The position numbers were made by a program, and so were the translations under genes. DNA of 64,000 bases from Linyphia triangularis. Lineage: Eukaryota; Arthropoda; Arachnida; Araneae; Linyphiidae. Positions 7,523 through 18,400 of the stretch are shown here, piece after piece; within the stretch, counting starts at the first letter, position 1; each line of letters begins with the position of its first letter. The notes beneath the pieces were generated by a model that did no database searches, was not told the DNA's origin, and worked only from the letters and a program-made list of their open reading frames with translations. The DNA lies in NCBI GenBank assembly GCA_963978545.1, contig OZ021732.1:48184059-48248058 (forward strand), in the 5' to 3' direction.

Positions 7523-7795
7523 GAATGTCGAAGGAAATTTTTTGATTATATTCTGAAGGTACGTTAACAACCACCGCTTCAATTGCTTGGAACTTAAATG
7601 TGTCAAGGGAGCTTGTTAAAGCACTTGTCTAGTAAACAGGCGATCACGAGTTAGAATATCGTCGGTAAAAGAATGTCGAACAAGAATATTTGCTTATATT
7701 TTAAATGTATTTCAAAATTGATGTAATTAATTTCTTTTGACCAATATGCATTGAATTTTAATAAGTATACTCGATTGGTAGCGGAAAGTTAACAC

Positions 7796-7869
7796 GGCAC
7801 CGTGGCTTAGTTGGTTAAAGCACCTGTCTTGTAAACAGGAGATCACGAGTTCGAATCTCGTCGGTGCCT
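7796..7869 (+). tRNA. tRNA-Thr (TGT), class TGT-a
   Basis: Anticodon at 7830-7832; leader GGAAAGTTAACAC instead of GGAAAGTTCCCAC. Confidence 0.92.
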
Positions 7870-7953
7870 GAATTTCGAAGGAAATTTTTTGATTATATTC
7901 TAAATCTATGTTAACAACTACAGCTCCCTATATTGGAAAATAAATATTTCAAA

Positions 7954-8027
7954 GGAGTCGTGGCTTAGCTGGTTAAAGCGCCTGTCTCGTAAACAGGAGA
8001 TCACCTGTTCGAATCTCTTTGGTGCCT
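7954..8027 (+). tRNA. tRNA-Thr (CGT), class CGT-a
   Basis: Anticodon at 7988-7990; 3' T stem CTCTT, further weakening it. Confidence 0.48.
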
Positions 8028-8298
8028 GAATGTTGAAAGCAGAATTTTGCTGAAATTCTAAATGTATGCCTAAATAAATTTACTTAAATAAATCTCCTCT
8101 TAACTCTACTTTTTAATTATACATACAGCTCCAATTGATTGGCAACTAAAAGTCATCAACTCACCATGACTTAGCCGGTTTTAGTGCCTGTCTAGTAAAC
8201 AGGTGAGGACTATTTTGAATATCTTCGAATCTGAATGTAATTATTATACTACTAATAAGAATAATAAGTATAATCGATTGGTAACGGGAAGTTCCCAT

Positions 8299-8372
8299 GG
8301 CGCCGTGGCTTAGTTGGTCAAAGCGCCTGTCTAGTAAACAGGAGATCACGAGTTCGAATCTCGTCGGTGCCT
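8299..8372 (+). tRNA. tRNA-Thr (AGT), class AGT-a
   Basis: Anticodon at 8333-8335; intact. Confidence 0.92.
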
Positions 8373-8456
8373 GAATTTCGAATTAAATTTTTTGATTATA
8401 TTCTAAATCTATGTTAACAACCACAGCTCCCTATATTAGAAAATAAATATTTCAAA

Positions 8457-8530
8457 GGAGTCGTGGCTTAGCTGGTTAAAGCGCCTGTCTCGTAAACAGG
8501 AGATCACCTGTTCAAATCTCGTCGGTGCCT
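8457..8530 (+). tRNA. tRNA-Thr (CGT), class CGT-a
   Basis: Anticodon at 8491-8493; T loop TTCAAAT. Confidence 0.6.
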
Positions 8531-8801
8531 GAATGTTGAAAGCAAAATTTTGCTGAAATTCTGAATGTATGCCTAAATAAATTTACTAAAATAAATCTCC
8601 TCTTAACTCTACTTTTTAATTATACATACAGCTCCAATTGATTGGCAACTAAAAGTCATCAACTCACCATGGCTTAGCCGGTTTTAGTGCCTGTCTAGTA
8701 AACAGGTGAGGACTATTTTGAATATCTTCGAATCTGAATGTAATTATTATACTACTTATAAGAATAATAAGTATAATCGATTGGTAACGGGAAGTTTCCA
8801 T

Positions 8802-8875
8802 GGCGCCGTGGCTTAGTTGGTCAAAGCGCCTGTCTAGTAAACAGGAGATCACGAGTTCGAATCTCGTCGGTGCCT
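8802..8875 (+). tRNA. tRNA-Thr (AGT), class AGT-a
   Basis: Anticodon at 8836-8838; leader GGGAAGTTTCCAT. Confidence 0.92.
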
Positions 8876-9148
8876 GAATGTCGAAGGAAATTTTTTGATT
8901 ATATTCTGAAGGTACGTTAACAACCACCGCTTCAATTGCTTGGAACTTAAATGTGTCAAGGGAGCTGGTTAAAGCACTTGTCTAGTAAACATGCGATCAC
9001 GAGTTAGAATATGGCCTGTAAAAGAATGTCGAACAAGAATATTTGCTTACATTTTAAATGTATTTTAAAATTGATGTAATTAATCTCTTTTGACCAATAT
9101 GCATTGAATTTTAATAAGTATACTCGATTGGTAGCGGAAAGTTCCCAT

Positions 9149-9222
9149 GGCACCGTGGTTAAGTTGGTTAAAGGACCTGTCTTGTAAACAGGAGATCACG
9201 AGTTCGAATCTCGTCGGTGCCT
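9149..9222 (+). tRNA. tRNA-Thr (TGT), class TGT-b
   Basis: Anticodon at 9183-9185; D arm as in 1986. Confidence 0.72.
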
Positions 9223-9306
9223 GAATTTCGAAGGAAATTTTTTGATTATATTCTAAATCTATGTTAACAACCACAGCTCCCTATATTGGAAAATAAATAT
9301 TTCAAA

Positions 9307-9380
9307 GGAGTCGTGGCTTAGTTGGTTAAAGCACCTGTCTTGTAAACAGGAGATCACGAGTTCGAATCTCGTCAGTGCCT
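9307..9380 (+). tRNA. tRNA-Thr (TGT), class TGT-c (in CGT slot)
   Basis: Anticodon TGT at 9341-9343. Defines TGT-c: lies where CGT is expected and keeps that slot's leader and GGAGTCG acceptor, but D, anticodon and T arms (ACGAG/CTCGT) are those of TGT. The 3' acceptor CAGTGCC leaves A-G and C-A mismatches. Best explained by gene conversion from a TGT gene. Confidence 0.65.
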
Positions 9381-9651
9381 GAATGTTGAAAGCAAAATTT
9401 TGCTGAAATTCTGAATGTATGCCTAAATAAATTTACTAAAATAAATCTCCTCTTAACTCTACTTTTTAATTATACATACAGCTCCAATTGATTGGCAACT
9501 AAAAGTCATCAACTCACCATGGCTTAGCCGGTTTTAGTGCCTGTCTAGTAAACAGGTGAGAACTATTTTGAATATCTTCGAATCTGAATGTAGTTATTAT
9601 ACTACTAATAAGAATAATAAGTATAATCGCTTGGTAACGGGAAGTTCCCAT

Positions 9652-9725
9652 GGCGCCGTGGCTTAGTTGGTCAAAGCGCCTGTCTAGTAAACAGGAGATC
9701 ACGAGTTCGAATCTCGTCGGTGCCT
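9652..9725 (+). tRNA. tRNA-Thr (AGT), class AGT-a
   Basis: Anticodon at 9686-9688; intact. Confidence 0.92.
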
Positions 9726-9809
9726 GAATTTCGAATTAAATTTTTTGATTATATTCTAAATCTATGTTAACAACCACAGCTCCCTATATTAGAAAATAAA
9801 TATTTCAAA

Positions 9810-9883
9810 GGAGTCGTGGCTTAGCTGGTTAAAGCGCCTGTCTCGTAAACAGGAGATCATCTGTTCAAATCTCGTCGGTGCCT
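9810..9883 (+). tRNA. tRNA-Thr (CGT), class CGT-a
   Basis: Anticodon at 9844-9846; ATCTG T stem. Confidence 0.5.
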
Positions 9884-10154
9884 GAATGTTGAAAGCAAAA
9901 TTTTGCTGAAATTCTGAATGTATGCCTAAATAAATTTACTAAAATAAATCTCCTCTTAACTCTACTTTTTAATTATACATACAGCTCCAATTGATTGGCA
10001 ACTAAAAGTCATCAACTCACCATGGCTTAGCCGGTTTTAGTGCCTGTCTAGTAAACAGGTGAGGACTATTTTGAATATTTTTGAATCTGAATGTAATTAT
10101 TATACTACTAATAAGAATAATAAGTATAATCGATTGGTAACGGGAAGTTCCCAT

Positions 10155-10228
10155 GGCGCCGTGGCTTAGTTGGTCAAAGCGCTTGTCTAGTAAACAGGAG
10201 ATCACGAGTTCGAATCTCGTCGGTGCCT
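10155..10228 (+). tRNA. tRNA-Thr (AGT), class AGT-a
   Basis: Anticodon at 10189-10191; CTTGT stem as in 6599. Confidence 0.88.
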
Positions 10229-10501
10229 GAATGTCGAAGGAAATTTTTTGATTATATTCTGAAGGTCCGTTAACAACCACCGCTTCAATTGCTTGGAACT
10301 TAAATGTGTCAAGGGAGCTGGTTAAAGCACTTGTCTAGTAAACAGGCGATCACGAGTTAGAATATCGTCGGTAAAAGAATGTCGAACAAGAATATTTGCT
10401 TACATTTTAAATGTATTTCAAAATTGATGTAATTTATCTCTTTTGACCAATATGCATTGAATTTTAATAAGTATACTCGATTGGTAGCGGAAAGTTCCCA
10501 C

Positions 10502-10575
10502 GGCACCGTGGCTTAGTTGGTTAAAGCACCTGTCTTGTAAACAGGAGATCACGAGTTCGAATCTCGTCGGTGCCT
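10502..10575 (+). tRNA. tRNA-Thr (TGT), class TGT-a
   Basis: Anticodon at 10536-10538; intact. Confidence 0.92.
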
Positions 10576-10659
10576 GAATTTCGATGGAAATTTTTTGATT
10601 ATATTCTAAATCTGTGTTAATAACCACAGCTCCCTATATTGGAAAATAAATATTTCATA

Positions 10660-10733
10660 GGAGTCTTGACTTAGCTGGTTAAAGCGACTGTCTCGTAAAG
10701 AGGAAATCACCTGTTCGAATTTCGTCGGTGCCT
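10660..10733 (+). tRNA. tRNA-Thr (CGT), class CGT-b, possible pseudogene
   Basis: Anticodon at 10694-10696; G10 to A as in 7104. Confidence 0.38.
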
Positions 10734-11004
10734 GAATGTTGAAAGCAAAATTTTGCTGAAATTCTGAATGTATGCCTAAATAAATTTACTAAAATAAATC
10801 TCCTCTTAACTCTACTTTTTAATTATACATACAGCTCCAATTGATTGGCAACTAAAAGTCATCAACTCACCATGGCTTAGCCGGTTTTAGTGCCTGTCTA
10901 GTAAACAGGTGAGGACTATTTTGAATATCTTCGAATCTGAATGTAATTATTATACTACTAATAAGAATAATAAGTATAATCGATTGGTAACGGGAAGTTC
11001 CCAT

Positions 11005-11078
11005 GGCGCCGTGGCCTAGTTGTTCAAAGCGCCTGTCTAGTAAACAGAAGATCACGAGTTCGAATCTCGTCGGTGCCT
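11005..11078 (+). tRNA. tRNA-Thr (AGT), class AGT-b
   Basis: Anticodon at 11039-11041. Confidence 0.55.
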
Positions 11079-11351
11079 GAATGTCGAAGGAAATTTTTTG
11101 ATTATATTCTGAAGGTACGTTAACAACCACCGCTTCAATTGCTTGGAACTTAAATGTGTCAAGGGAGCTTGTTAAAGCACTTGTCTAGTAAACAGGCGAT
11201 CACGAGTTAGAATATCGTCGGTAAAAGAATGTCGAACAAGAATATTTGCTTATATTTTAAATGTATTTCAAAATTGATGTAATTAATTTCTTTTGACCAA
11301 TATGCATTGAATTTTAATAAGTATACTCGATTGGTAGCGGAAAGTTAACAC

Positions 11352-11425
11352 GGCACCGTGGCTTAGTTGGTTAAAGCACCTGTCTTGTAAACAGGAGATC
11401 ACGAGTTCGAATCTCGTCGGTGCCT
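11352..11425 (+). tRNA. tRNA-Thr (TGT), class TGT-a
   Basis: Anticodon at 11386-11388; TTAACAC leader. Confidence 0.92.
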
Positions 11426-11509
11426 GAATTTCGAAGGAAATTTTTTGATTATATTCTAAATCTATGTTAACAACTACAGCTCCCTATATTGGAAAATAAA
11501 TATTTCAAA

Positions 11510-11583
11510 GGAGTCGTGGCTTAGCTGGTTAAAGCGCCTGTCTCGTAAACAGGAGATCACCTGTTCGAATCTCTTTGGTGCCT
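11510..11583 (+). tRNA. tRNA-Thr (CGT), class CGT-a
   Basis: Anticodon at 11544-11546; CTCTT T stem as in 7954. Confidence 0.48.
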
Positions 11584-11854
11584 GAATGTTGAAAGCAGAA
11601 TTTTGCTGAAATTCTAAATGTATGCCTAAATAAATTTACTTAAATAAATCTCCTCTTAACTCTACTTTTTAATTATACATACAGCTCCAATTGATTGGCA
11701 ACTAAAAGTCATCAACTCACCATGACTTAGCCGGTTTTAGTGCCTGTCTAGTAAACAGGTGAGGACTATTTTGAATATCTTCGAATCTGAATGTAATTAT
11801 TATACTACTAATAAGAATAATAAGTATAATCGATTGGTAACGGGAAGTTCCCAT

Positions 11855-11928
11855 GGCGCCGTGGCTTAGTTGGTCAAAGCGCCTGTCTAGTAAACAGGAG
11901 ATCACGAGTTCGAATCTCGTCGGTGCCT
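11855..11928 (+). tRNA. tRNA-Thr (AGT), class AGT-a
   Basis: Anticodon at 11889-11891; intact. Confidence 0.92.
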
Positions 11929-12012
11929 GAATTTCGAATTAAATTTTTTGATTATATTCTAAATCTATGTTAACAACCACAGCTCCCTATATTAGAAAAT
12001 AAATATTTCAAA

Positions 12013-12086
12013 GGAGTCGTGGCTTAGCTGGTTAAAGCGCCTGTCTCGTAAACAGGAGATCACCTGTTCAAATCTCGTCGGTGCCT
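12013..12086 (+). tRNA. tRNA-Thr (CGT), class CGT-a
   Basis: Anticodon at 12047-12049; T loop TTCAAAT. Confidence 0.6.
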
Positions 12087-12357
12087 GAATGTTGAAAGCA
12101 AAATTTTGCTGAAATTCTGAATGTATGCCTAAATAAATTTACTAAAATAAATCTCCTCTTAACTCTACTTTTTAATTATACATACAGCTCCAATTGATTG
12201 GCAACTAAAAGTCATCAACTCACCATGGCTTAGCCGGTTTTAGTGCCTGTCTAGTAAACAGGTGAGGACTATTTTGAATATCTTCGAATCTGAATGTAAT
12301 TATTATACTACTTATAAGAATAATAAGTATAATCGATTGGTAACGGGAAGTTTCCAT

Positions 12358-12431
12358 GGCGCCGTGGCTTAGTTGGTCAAAGCGCCTGTCTAGTAAACAG
12401 GAGATCACGAGTTCGAATCTCGTCGGTGCCT
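12358..12431 (+). tRNA. tRNA-Thr (AGT), class AGT-a
   Basis: Anticodon at 12392-12394; leader GGGAAGTTTCCAT. Confidence 0.92.
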
Positions 12432-12704
12432 GAATGTCGAAGGAAATTTTTTGATTATATTCTGAAGGTACGTTAACAACCACCGCTTCAATTGCTTGGA
12501 ACTTAAATGTGTCAAGGGAGCTGGTTAAAGCACTTGTCTAGTAAACATGCGATCACGAGTTAGAATATGGCCTGTAAAAGAATGTCGAACAAGAATATTT
12601 GCTTACATTTTAAATGTATTTTAAAATTGATGTAATTAATCTCTTTTGACCAATATGCATTGAATTTTAATAAGTATACTCGATTGGTAGCGGAAAGTTC
12701 CCAT

Positions 12705-12778
12705 GGCACCGTGGTTAAGTTGGTTAAAGGACCTGTCTTGTAAACAGGAGATCACGAGTTCGAATCTCGTCGGTGCCT
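12705..12778 (+). tRNA. tRNA-Thr (TGT), class TGT-b
   Basis: Anticodon at 12739-12741. Confidence 0.72.
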
Positions 12779-12862
12779 GAATTTCGAAGGAAATTTTTTG
12801 ATTATATTCTAAATCTATGTTAACAACCACAGCTCCCTATATTGGAAAATAAATATTTCAAA

Positions 12863-12936
12863 GGAGTCGTGGCTTAGTTGGTTAAAGCACCTGTCTTGTA
12901 AACAGGAGATCACGAGTTCGAATCTCGTCAGTGCCT
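12863..12936 (+). tRNA. tRNA-Thr (TGT), class TGT-c (in CGT slot)
   Basis: Anticodon at 12897-12899. Confidence 0.65.
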
Positions 12937-13207
12937 GAATGTTGAAAGCAAAATTTTGCTGAAATTCTGAATGTATGCCTAAATAAATTTACTAAAATAA
13001 ATCTCCTCTTAACTCTACTTTTTAATTATACATACAGCTCCAATTGATTGGCAACTAAAAGTCATCAACTCACCATGGCTTAGCCGGTTTTAGTGCCTGT
13101 CTAGTAAACAGGTGAGAACTATTTTGAATATCTTCGAATCTGAATGTAGTTATTATACTACTAATAAGAATAATAAGTATAATCGCTTGGTAACGGGAAG
13201 TTCCCAT

Positions 13208-13281
13208 TTCGCCGTGGCTTAGTTGGTTAAAGCGCCTGTCTAGTTAACAGGAGATCACGAGTTCGAATCTCGTCGGTGCCT
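13208..13281 (+). tRNA. tRNA-Thr (AGT), class AGT-c
   Basis: Anticodon at 13242-13244. Defines AGT-c: starts TTCGCCG, so the first two acceptor pairs are lost, while the D arm (GGTTAAAGC) is perfect. This copy also has CTAGTTA as the loop (A38 region changed). Confidence 0.5.
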
Positions 13282-13365
13282 GAATTTCGAATTAAATTTT
13301 TTGATTATATTCTAAATCTATGTTAACAACCACAGCTCCCTATATTGGAAAATAAATATTTCAAA

Positions 13366-13439
13366 GGAGTCGTGGCTTAGCTGGTTAAAGCGCCTGTCTC
13401 GTAAACAGGAGATCACCTGTTCGAATCTCGTCGGTGCCT
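13366..13439 (+). tRNA. tRNA-Thr (CGT), class CGT-a
   Basis: Anticodon at 13400-13402; same as the 2144 gene. Confidence 0.62.
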
Positions 13440-13710
13440 GAATGTTGAAAGCAAAATTTTGCTGAAATTCTGAATGTATGCCTAAATAAATTTACTAAAA
13501 TAAATCTCCTCTTAACTCTACTTTTTAATTATACATACAGCTCCAATTGATTGGCAACTAAAAGTCATCAACTCACCATTGCTTAGCCGGTTTTCGTGCC
13601 TGTCTAGTAAACAGGTGAGGACTATTTTGAATATTTTTGAATCTGAATGTAATTATTATACTACTAATAAGAATAATAAGTATAATCGATTGGTAACGGG
13701 AAGTTCCCAT

Positions 13711-13784
13711 GGCGCCGTGGCTTAGTTGGTCAAAGCGCCTGTCTAGTAAACAGGAGATCACGAGTTCGAATCTCGTCGGTGCAT
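13711..13784 (+). tRNA. tRNA-Thr (AGT), class AGT-a
   Basis: Anticodon at 13745-13747; last acceptor base is A (GGTGCAT), losing the first pair. Confidence 0.82.
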
Positions 13785-14057
13785 GAATGTCGAAGGAAAT
13801 TTTTTGATTATATTCTGAAGGTCCGTTAACAACCACCGCTTCAATTGCTTGGAACTTAAATGTGTCAAGGGAGCTTGTTAAAGCACTTGTCTAGTAAACA
13901 GGCGATCACGAGTTAGAATATCGTCGGTAAAAGAATGTCGAACAAGAATATTTGCTTACATTTTAAATGTATTTCAAAATTGATGTAATTTATCTCTTTT
14001 GACCAATATGCATTGAATTTTAATAAGTATACTCGATTGGTAGCGGAAAGTTCCCAC

Positions 14058-14131
14058 GGCACCGTGGCTTAGTTGGTTAAAGCACCTGTCTTGTAAACAG
14101 GAGATCACGAGTTCGAATCTCGTCGGTGCCT
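14058..14131 (+). tRNA. tRNA-Thr (TGT), class TGT-a
   Basis: Anticodon at 14092-14094; intact. Confidence 0.92.
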
Positions 14132-14215
14132 GAATTTCGATGGAAATTTTTTGATTATATTCTAAATCTGTGTTAATAACCACAGCTCCCTATATTGGAA
14201 AATAAATATTTCATA

Positions 14216-14289
14216 GGAGTCTTGGCTTAGCTGGTTAAAGCGACTGTCTCGTAAAGAGGAAATCACCTGTTCGAATTTCGTCGGTGCCT
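14216..14289 (+). tRNA. tRNA-Thr (CGT), class CGT-b, possible pseudogene
   Basis: Anticodon at 14250-14252. Confidence 0.42.
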
Positions 14290-14560
14290 GAATGTTGAAA
14301 GCAAAATTTTGCTGAAATTCTGAATGTATGCCTAAATAAATTTACTAAAATAAATCTCCTCTTAACTCTACTTTTTAATTATACATACAGCTCCAATTGA
14401 TTAACAACTAAAAGTCATCAACTCACCATGGCTTAGCCGGTTTTAGTGCCTGTCTAGTAAACAGGTGAGGACTATTTTGAATATCTTCGAATCTGAATGT
14501 AATTATTATACTACTAATAAGAATAATAAGTATAATCGATTGGTAACGGGAAGTTCCCAT

Positions 14561-14634
14561 GGCGCCGTGGCCTAGTTGTTCAAAGCACTTGTCTAGTAAA
14601 CAGGCGATCACGAGTTAGAATATCGTCGGTAAAA
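14561..14634 (+). pseudogene. AGT/psi3 hybrid pseudogene
   Basis: Third copy of the junction, in the 702-bp unit at 14423. Confidence 0.85.
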
Positions 14635-14759
14635 GAATGTCGAACAAGAATATTTGCTTACATTTTAAATGTATTTCAAAATTGATGTAATTTATCTCTT
14701 TTGACCAATATGCATTGAATTTTAATAAGTATACTCGATTGGTAGCGGAAAGTTCCCAC

Positions 14760-14833
14760 GGCACCGTGGCTTAGTTGGTTAAAGCACCTGTCATGTAAAC
14801 AGGAGATCACGAGTTCGAATCTCGTCGGTGCCT
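14760..14833 (+). tRNA. tRNA-Thr (TGT), T33 lost
   Basis: Anticodon TGT at 14794-14796, but the loop is CATGTAA: the near-universal T33 is A. Otherwise TGT-a. Confidence 0.65.
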
Positions 14834-14917
14834 GAATTTCGAAGGAAATTTTTTGATTATATTCTAAATCTATGTTAACAACTACAGCTCCCTATATTGG
14901 AAAATAAATATTTCAAA

Positions 14918-14991
14918 GGAGTCGTGGCTTAGCTGGTTAAAGCGCCTGTCTCGTAAACAGGAGATCACCTGTTCGAATCTCGTTGGTGCCT
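14918..14991 (+). tRNA. tRNA-Thr (CGT), class CGT-a
   Basis: Anticodon at 14952-14954; CGTTGG junction. Confidence 0.58.
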
Positions 14992-15262
14992 GAATGTTGA
15001 AAGCAGAATTTTGCTGAAATTCTAAATGTATGCCTAAATAAATTTACTTAAATAAATCTCCTCTTAACTCTACTTTTTAATTATACATACAGCTCCAATT
15101 GATTGGCAACTAAAAGTCATCAACTCACCATGACTTAGCCGGTTTTAGTGCCTGTCTAGTAAACAGGTGAGGACTATTTTGAATATCTTCGAATCTGAAT
15201 GTAATTATTATACTACTAATAAGAATAATAAGTATAATCGATTGGTAACGGGAAGTTCCCAT

Positions 15263-15336
15263 GGCGCCGTGGCTTAGTTGGTCAAAGCGCCTGTCTAGTA
15301 AACAGGAGATCACGAGTTCGAATCTCGTCGGTGCCT
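15263..15336 (+). tRNA. tRNA-Thr (AGT), class AGT-a
   Basis: Anticodon at 15297-15299; intact. Confidence 0.92.
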
Positions 15337-15420
15337 GAATTTCGAATTAAATTTTTTGATTATATTCTAAATCTATGTTAACAACCACAGCTCCCTATAT
15401 TAGAAAATAAATATTTCAAA

Positions 15421-15494
15421 GGAGTCGTGGCTTAGCTGGTTAAAGCGCCTGTCTCGTAAACAGGAGATCATCTGTTCAAATCTCGTCGGTGCCT
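15421..15494 (+). tRNA. tRNA-Thr (CGT), class CGT-a
   Basis: Anticodon at 15455-15457; ATCTG T stem. Confidence 0.5.
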
Positions 15495-15765
15495 GAATGT
15501 TGAAAGCAAAATTTTGCTGAAATTCTGAATGTATGCCTAAATAAATTTACTAAAATAAATCTCCTCTTAACTCTACTTTTTAATTATACATACAGCTCCA
15601 ATTGATTGGCAACTAAAAGTCATCAACTCACCATGGCTTAGCCGGTTTTAGTGCCTGTCTAGTAAACAGGTGAGGACTATTTTGAATATCTTCGAATCTG
15701 AATGTAATTATTATACTACTAATAAGAATAATAAGTATAATCGATTGGTAACGGGAAGTTCCCAT

Positions 15766-15839
15766 GGCGCCGTGGCCTAGTTGTTCAAAGCGCCTGTCTA
15801 GTAAACAGAAGATCACGAGTTCGAATCTCGTCGGTGCCT
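15766..15839 (+). tRNA. tRNA-Thr (AGT), class AGT-b
   Basis: Anticodon at 15800-15802. Confidence 0.55.
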
Positions 15840-16112
15840 GAATGTCGAAGGAAATTTTTTGATTATATTCTGAAGGTACGTTAACAACCACCGCTTCAAT
15901 TGCTTGGAACTTAAATGTGTCAAGGGAGCTTGTTAAAGCACTTGTCTAGTAAACAGGCGATCACGAGTTAGAATATCGTCGGTAAAAGAATGTCGAACAA
16001 GAATATTTGCTTATATTTTAAATGTATTTCAAAATTGATGTAATTAATCTCTTTTGACCAATATGCATTGAATTTTAATAAGTATACTCGATTGGTAGCG
16101 GAAAGTTAACAC

Positions 16113-16186
16113 GGCACCGTGGCTTAGTTGGTTAAAGCACCTGTCTTGTAAACAGGAGATCACGAGTTCGAATCTCGTCGGTGCCT
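16113..16186 (+). tRNA. tRNA-Thr (TGT), class TGT-a
   Basis: Anticodon at 16147-16149; first of three TGT genes in this 1207-bp unit. Confidence 0.92.
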
Positions 16187-16270
16187 GAATTTCGAAGGAA
16201 ATTTTTTGATTATATTCTAAATCTATGTTAACAACTACAGCTCCCTATATTGGAAAATAAATATTTCAAA

Positions 16271-16344
16271 GGAGTCGTGGCTTAGCTGGTTAAAGCGCCT
16301 GTCTCGTAAACAGGAGATCACGAGTTAGAATATGGCCTGTAAAA
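16271..16344 (+). pseudogene. CGT/psi3 hybrid pseudogene
   Basis: CGT gene to the end of its anticodon arm, then the psi3 T arm (GTTAGAATATGG) and no acceptor end. The jump from +643 back to +286 adds 357 bp and makes the 1207-bp unit. Confidence 0.85.
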
Positions 16345-16469
16345 GAATGTCGAACAAGAATATTTGCTTACATTTTAAATGTATTTTAAAATTGATGTAA
16401 TTAATCTCTTTTGACCAATATGCATTGAATTTTAATAAGTATACTCGATTGGTAGCGGAAAGTTCCCAT

Positions 16470-16543
16470 GGCACCGTGGTTAAGTTGGTTAAAGGACCTG
16501 TCTTGTAAACAGGAGATCACGAGTTCGAATCTCGTCGGTGCCT
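16470..16543 (+). tRNA. tRNA-Thr (TGT), class TGT-b
   Basis: Anticodon at 16504-16506; second TGT gene of the unit. Confidence 0.72.
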
Positions 16544-16627
16544 GAATTTCGAAGGAAATTTTTTGATTATATTCTAAATCTATGTTAACAACCACAGCTC
16601 CCTATATTGGAAAATAAATATTTCAAA

Positions 16628-16701
16628 GGAGTCGTGGCTTAGTTGGTTAAAGCACCTGTCTTGTAAACAGGAGATCACGAGTTCGAATCTCGTCAGTGCC
16701 T
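16628..16701 (+). tRNA. tRNA-Thr (TGT), class TGT-c (in CGT slot)
   Basis: Anticodon at 16662-16664; third TGT gene, so this unit has no functional-looking CGT gene. Confidence 0.65.
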
Positions 16702-16972
16702 GAATGTTGAAAGCAAAATTTTGCTGAAATTCTGAATGTATGCCTAAATAAATTTACTAAAATAAATCTCCTCTTAACTCTACTTTTTAATTATACATAC
16801 AGCTCCAATTGATTGGCAACTAAAAGTCATCAACTCACCATGGCTTAGCCGGTTTTAGTGCCTGTCTAGTAAACAGGTGAGAACTATTTTGAATATCTTC
16901 GAATCTGAATGTAATTATTATACTACTAATAAGAATAATAAGTATAATCGATTGGTAACGGGAAGTTCCCAT

Positions 16973-17046
16973 TTCGCCGTGGCTTAGTTGGTTAAAGCGC
17001 CTGTCTAGTAAACAGGAGATCACGAGTTCGAATCTCGTCGGTGTCT
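16973..17046 (+). tRNA. tRNA-Thr (AGT), class AGT-c
   Basis: Anticodon at 17007-17009; 3' acceptor also changed (GGTGTCT). Confidence 0.48.
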
Positions 17047-17130
17047 GAATTTCGAATTAAATTTTTTGATTATATTCTAAACCTATGTTAACAACCACAG
17101 CTCCCTATATTGGAAAATAAATATTTCAAA

Positions 17131-17204
17131 GGAGTCGTGGCTTAGCTGGTTAAAGCGCCTGTCGCGTAAGCAGGAGATCACCTGTTCGAATCTCGTCGGT
17201 GCCT
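17131..17204 (+). tRNA. tRNA-Thr (CGT), class CGT-c
   Basis: Anticodon at 17165-17167. Defines CGT-c: loop CGCGTAA lacks T33; stem CCTGT/GCAGG has a G-T pair. Confidence 0.45.
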
Positions 17205-17475
17205 GAATGTTGAAAGCAAAATTTTGCTGAAATTCTGAATGTGTGCCTAAATAAATTTACTAAAATAAATCTCCTCTTAACTCTACTTTTTAATTATACA
17301 TACAGCTCCAATTGATTGGCAACTAAAAGTCATCAACTCACCATGGCTTAGCCGGTTTTAGTGCCTGTCTAGTAAACAGGTGAGGACTATTTTGAATATT
17401 TTTGAATCTGAATGTAATTATTATACTACTAATAAGAATAATAAGTATAATCGATTGGTAACGGGAAGTTCCCAT

Positions 17476-17549
17476 GGCGCCGTGGCTTAGTTGGTCAAAG
17501 CGCCTGTCTAGTAAACAGGAGATCACGAGTTCGAATCTCGTCGGTGCCT
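17476..17549 (+). tRNA. tRNA-Thr (AGT), class AGT-a
   Basis: Anticodon at 17510-17512; intact. Confidence 0.92.
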
Positions 17550-17822
17550 GAATGTCGAAGGAAATTTTTTGATTATATTCTGAAGGTCCGTTAACAACCA
17601 CCGCTTCAATTGCTTGGAACTTAAATGTGTCAAGGGAGCTGGTTAAAGCACTTGTCTAGTAAACAGGCGATCACGAGTTAGAATATCGTCGGTAAAAGAA
17701 TGTCGAACAAGAATATTTGCTTACATTTTAAATGTATTTCAAAATTGATGTAATTTATCTCTTTTGACCAATATGCATTGAATTTTAATAAGTATACTCG
17801 ATTGGTAGCGGAAAGTTAACAC

Positions 17823-17896
17823 GGCACCGTGGCCTAGTTGGTTAAAGCACCTGTCTTGTAAACAGGAGATTACGAGTTAGAATCTCGTCGGTGCCT
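17823..17896 (+). tRNA. tRNA-Thr (TGT), class TGT-d, possible pseudogene
   Basis: Anticodon at 17857-17859. Defines TGT-d: T loop TTAGAAT loses the invariant C56 and damages the B box; D stem GCCT/AAGC has a mismatch. Confidence 0.48.
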
Positions 17897-17980
17897 GAAT
17901 TTCGAATTAAATTTTTTGATTATATTCTAAATCTATGTTAACAACCACAGCTCCCTATATTGGAAAATAAATATTTCAAA

Positions 17981-18054
17981 GGAGTCGTGGCTTAGCTGGT
18001 TAAAGCGCCTGTCTCGTAAACAGGAGATCACCTGTTCAAATCTTGTCGGTGCCT
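17981..18054 (+). tRNA. tRNA-Thr (CGT), class CGT-a
   Basis: Anticodon at 18015-18017; 3' T stem CTTGT. Confidence 0.52.
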
Positions 18055-18325
18055 GAATGTTGAAAGCAAAATTTTGCTGAAATTCTGAATGTATGCCTAA
18101 ATAAATTTACTAAAATAAATCTCCTCTTAACTCTACTTTTTAATTATACATACAGCTCCAATTGATTGGCAACTAAAAGTCATCAACTCACCATGGCTTA
18201 GCCGGTTTTAGTGCCTGTCTAGTAAACAGGTGAGGACTATTTTAAATATCTTCGAATCTGAATGTAATTATTATACTACTAATAAGAATAATAAGTATAA
18301 TCGATTGGTAACGGGAAGTTCCCAT

Positions 18326-18400
18326 GGCGCCGTGGCCTAGTTGTTCAAAGCGCCTGTCTAGAAAAACAGAAGATCACGAGTTCGAATCTCGTCGGTGCCT
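18326..18400 (+). pseudogene. tRNA-Thr AGT-b with broken anticodon loop
   Basis: One extra base and a change give CTAGAAAAACAGAAG, destroying the AGT anticodon and the 7-base loop. 75 nt long; the rest is AGT-b. Confidence 0.75.

Larger units (their letters stand above)
7311..10866 (+). repeat. Higher-order repeat, 3556 bp, copy 1
   Basis: Units 850, 503, 850, 503, 850. Matches 10867-14422 unit for unit in its first three units; the last two units differ in class between the copies. Confidence 0.85.
10867..14422 (+). repeat. Higher-order repeat, 3556 bp, copy 2
   Basis: Same order of unit lengths as copy 1. Its fourth unit carries an AGT-c gene (13208) and its fifth starts TCACCATTGC like the unit at 2351, so the end of this copy was exchanged with another part of the array. 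Confidence 0.82.
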
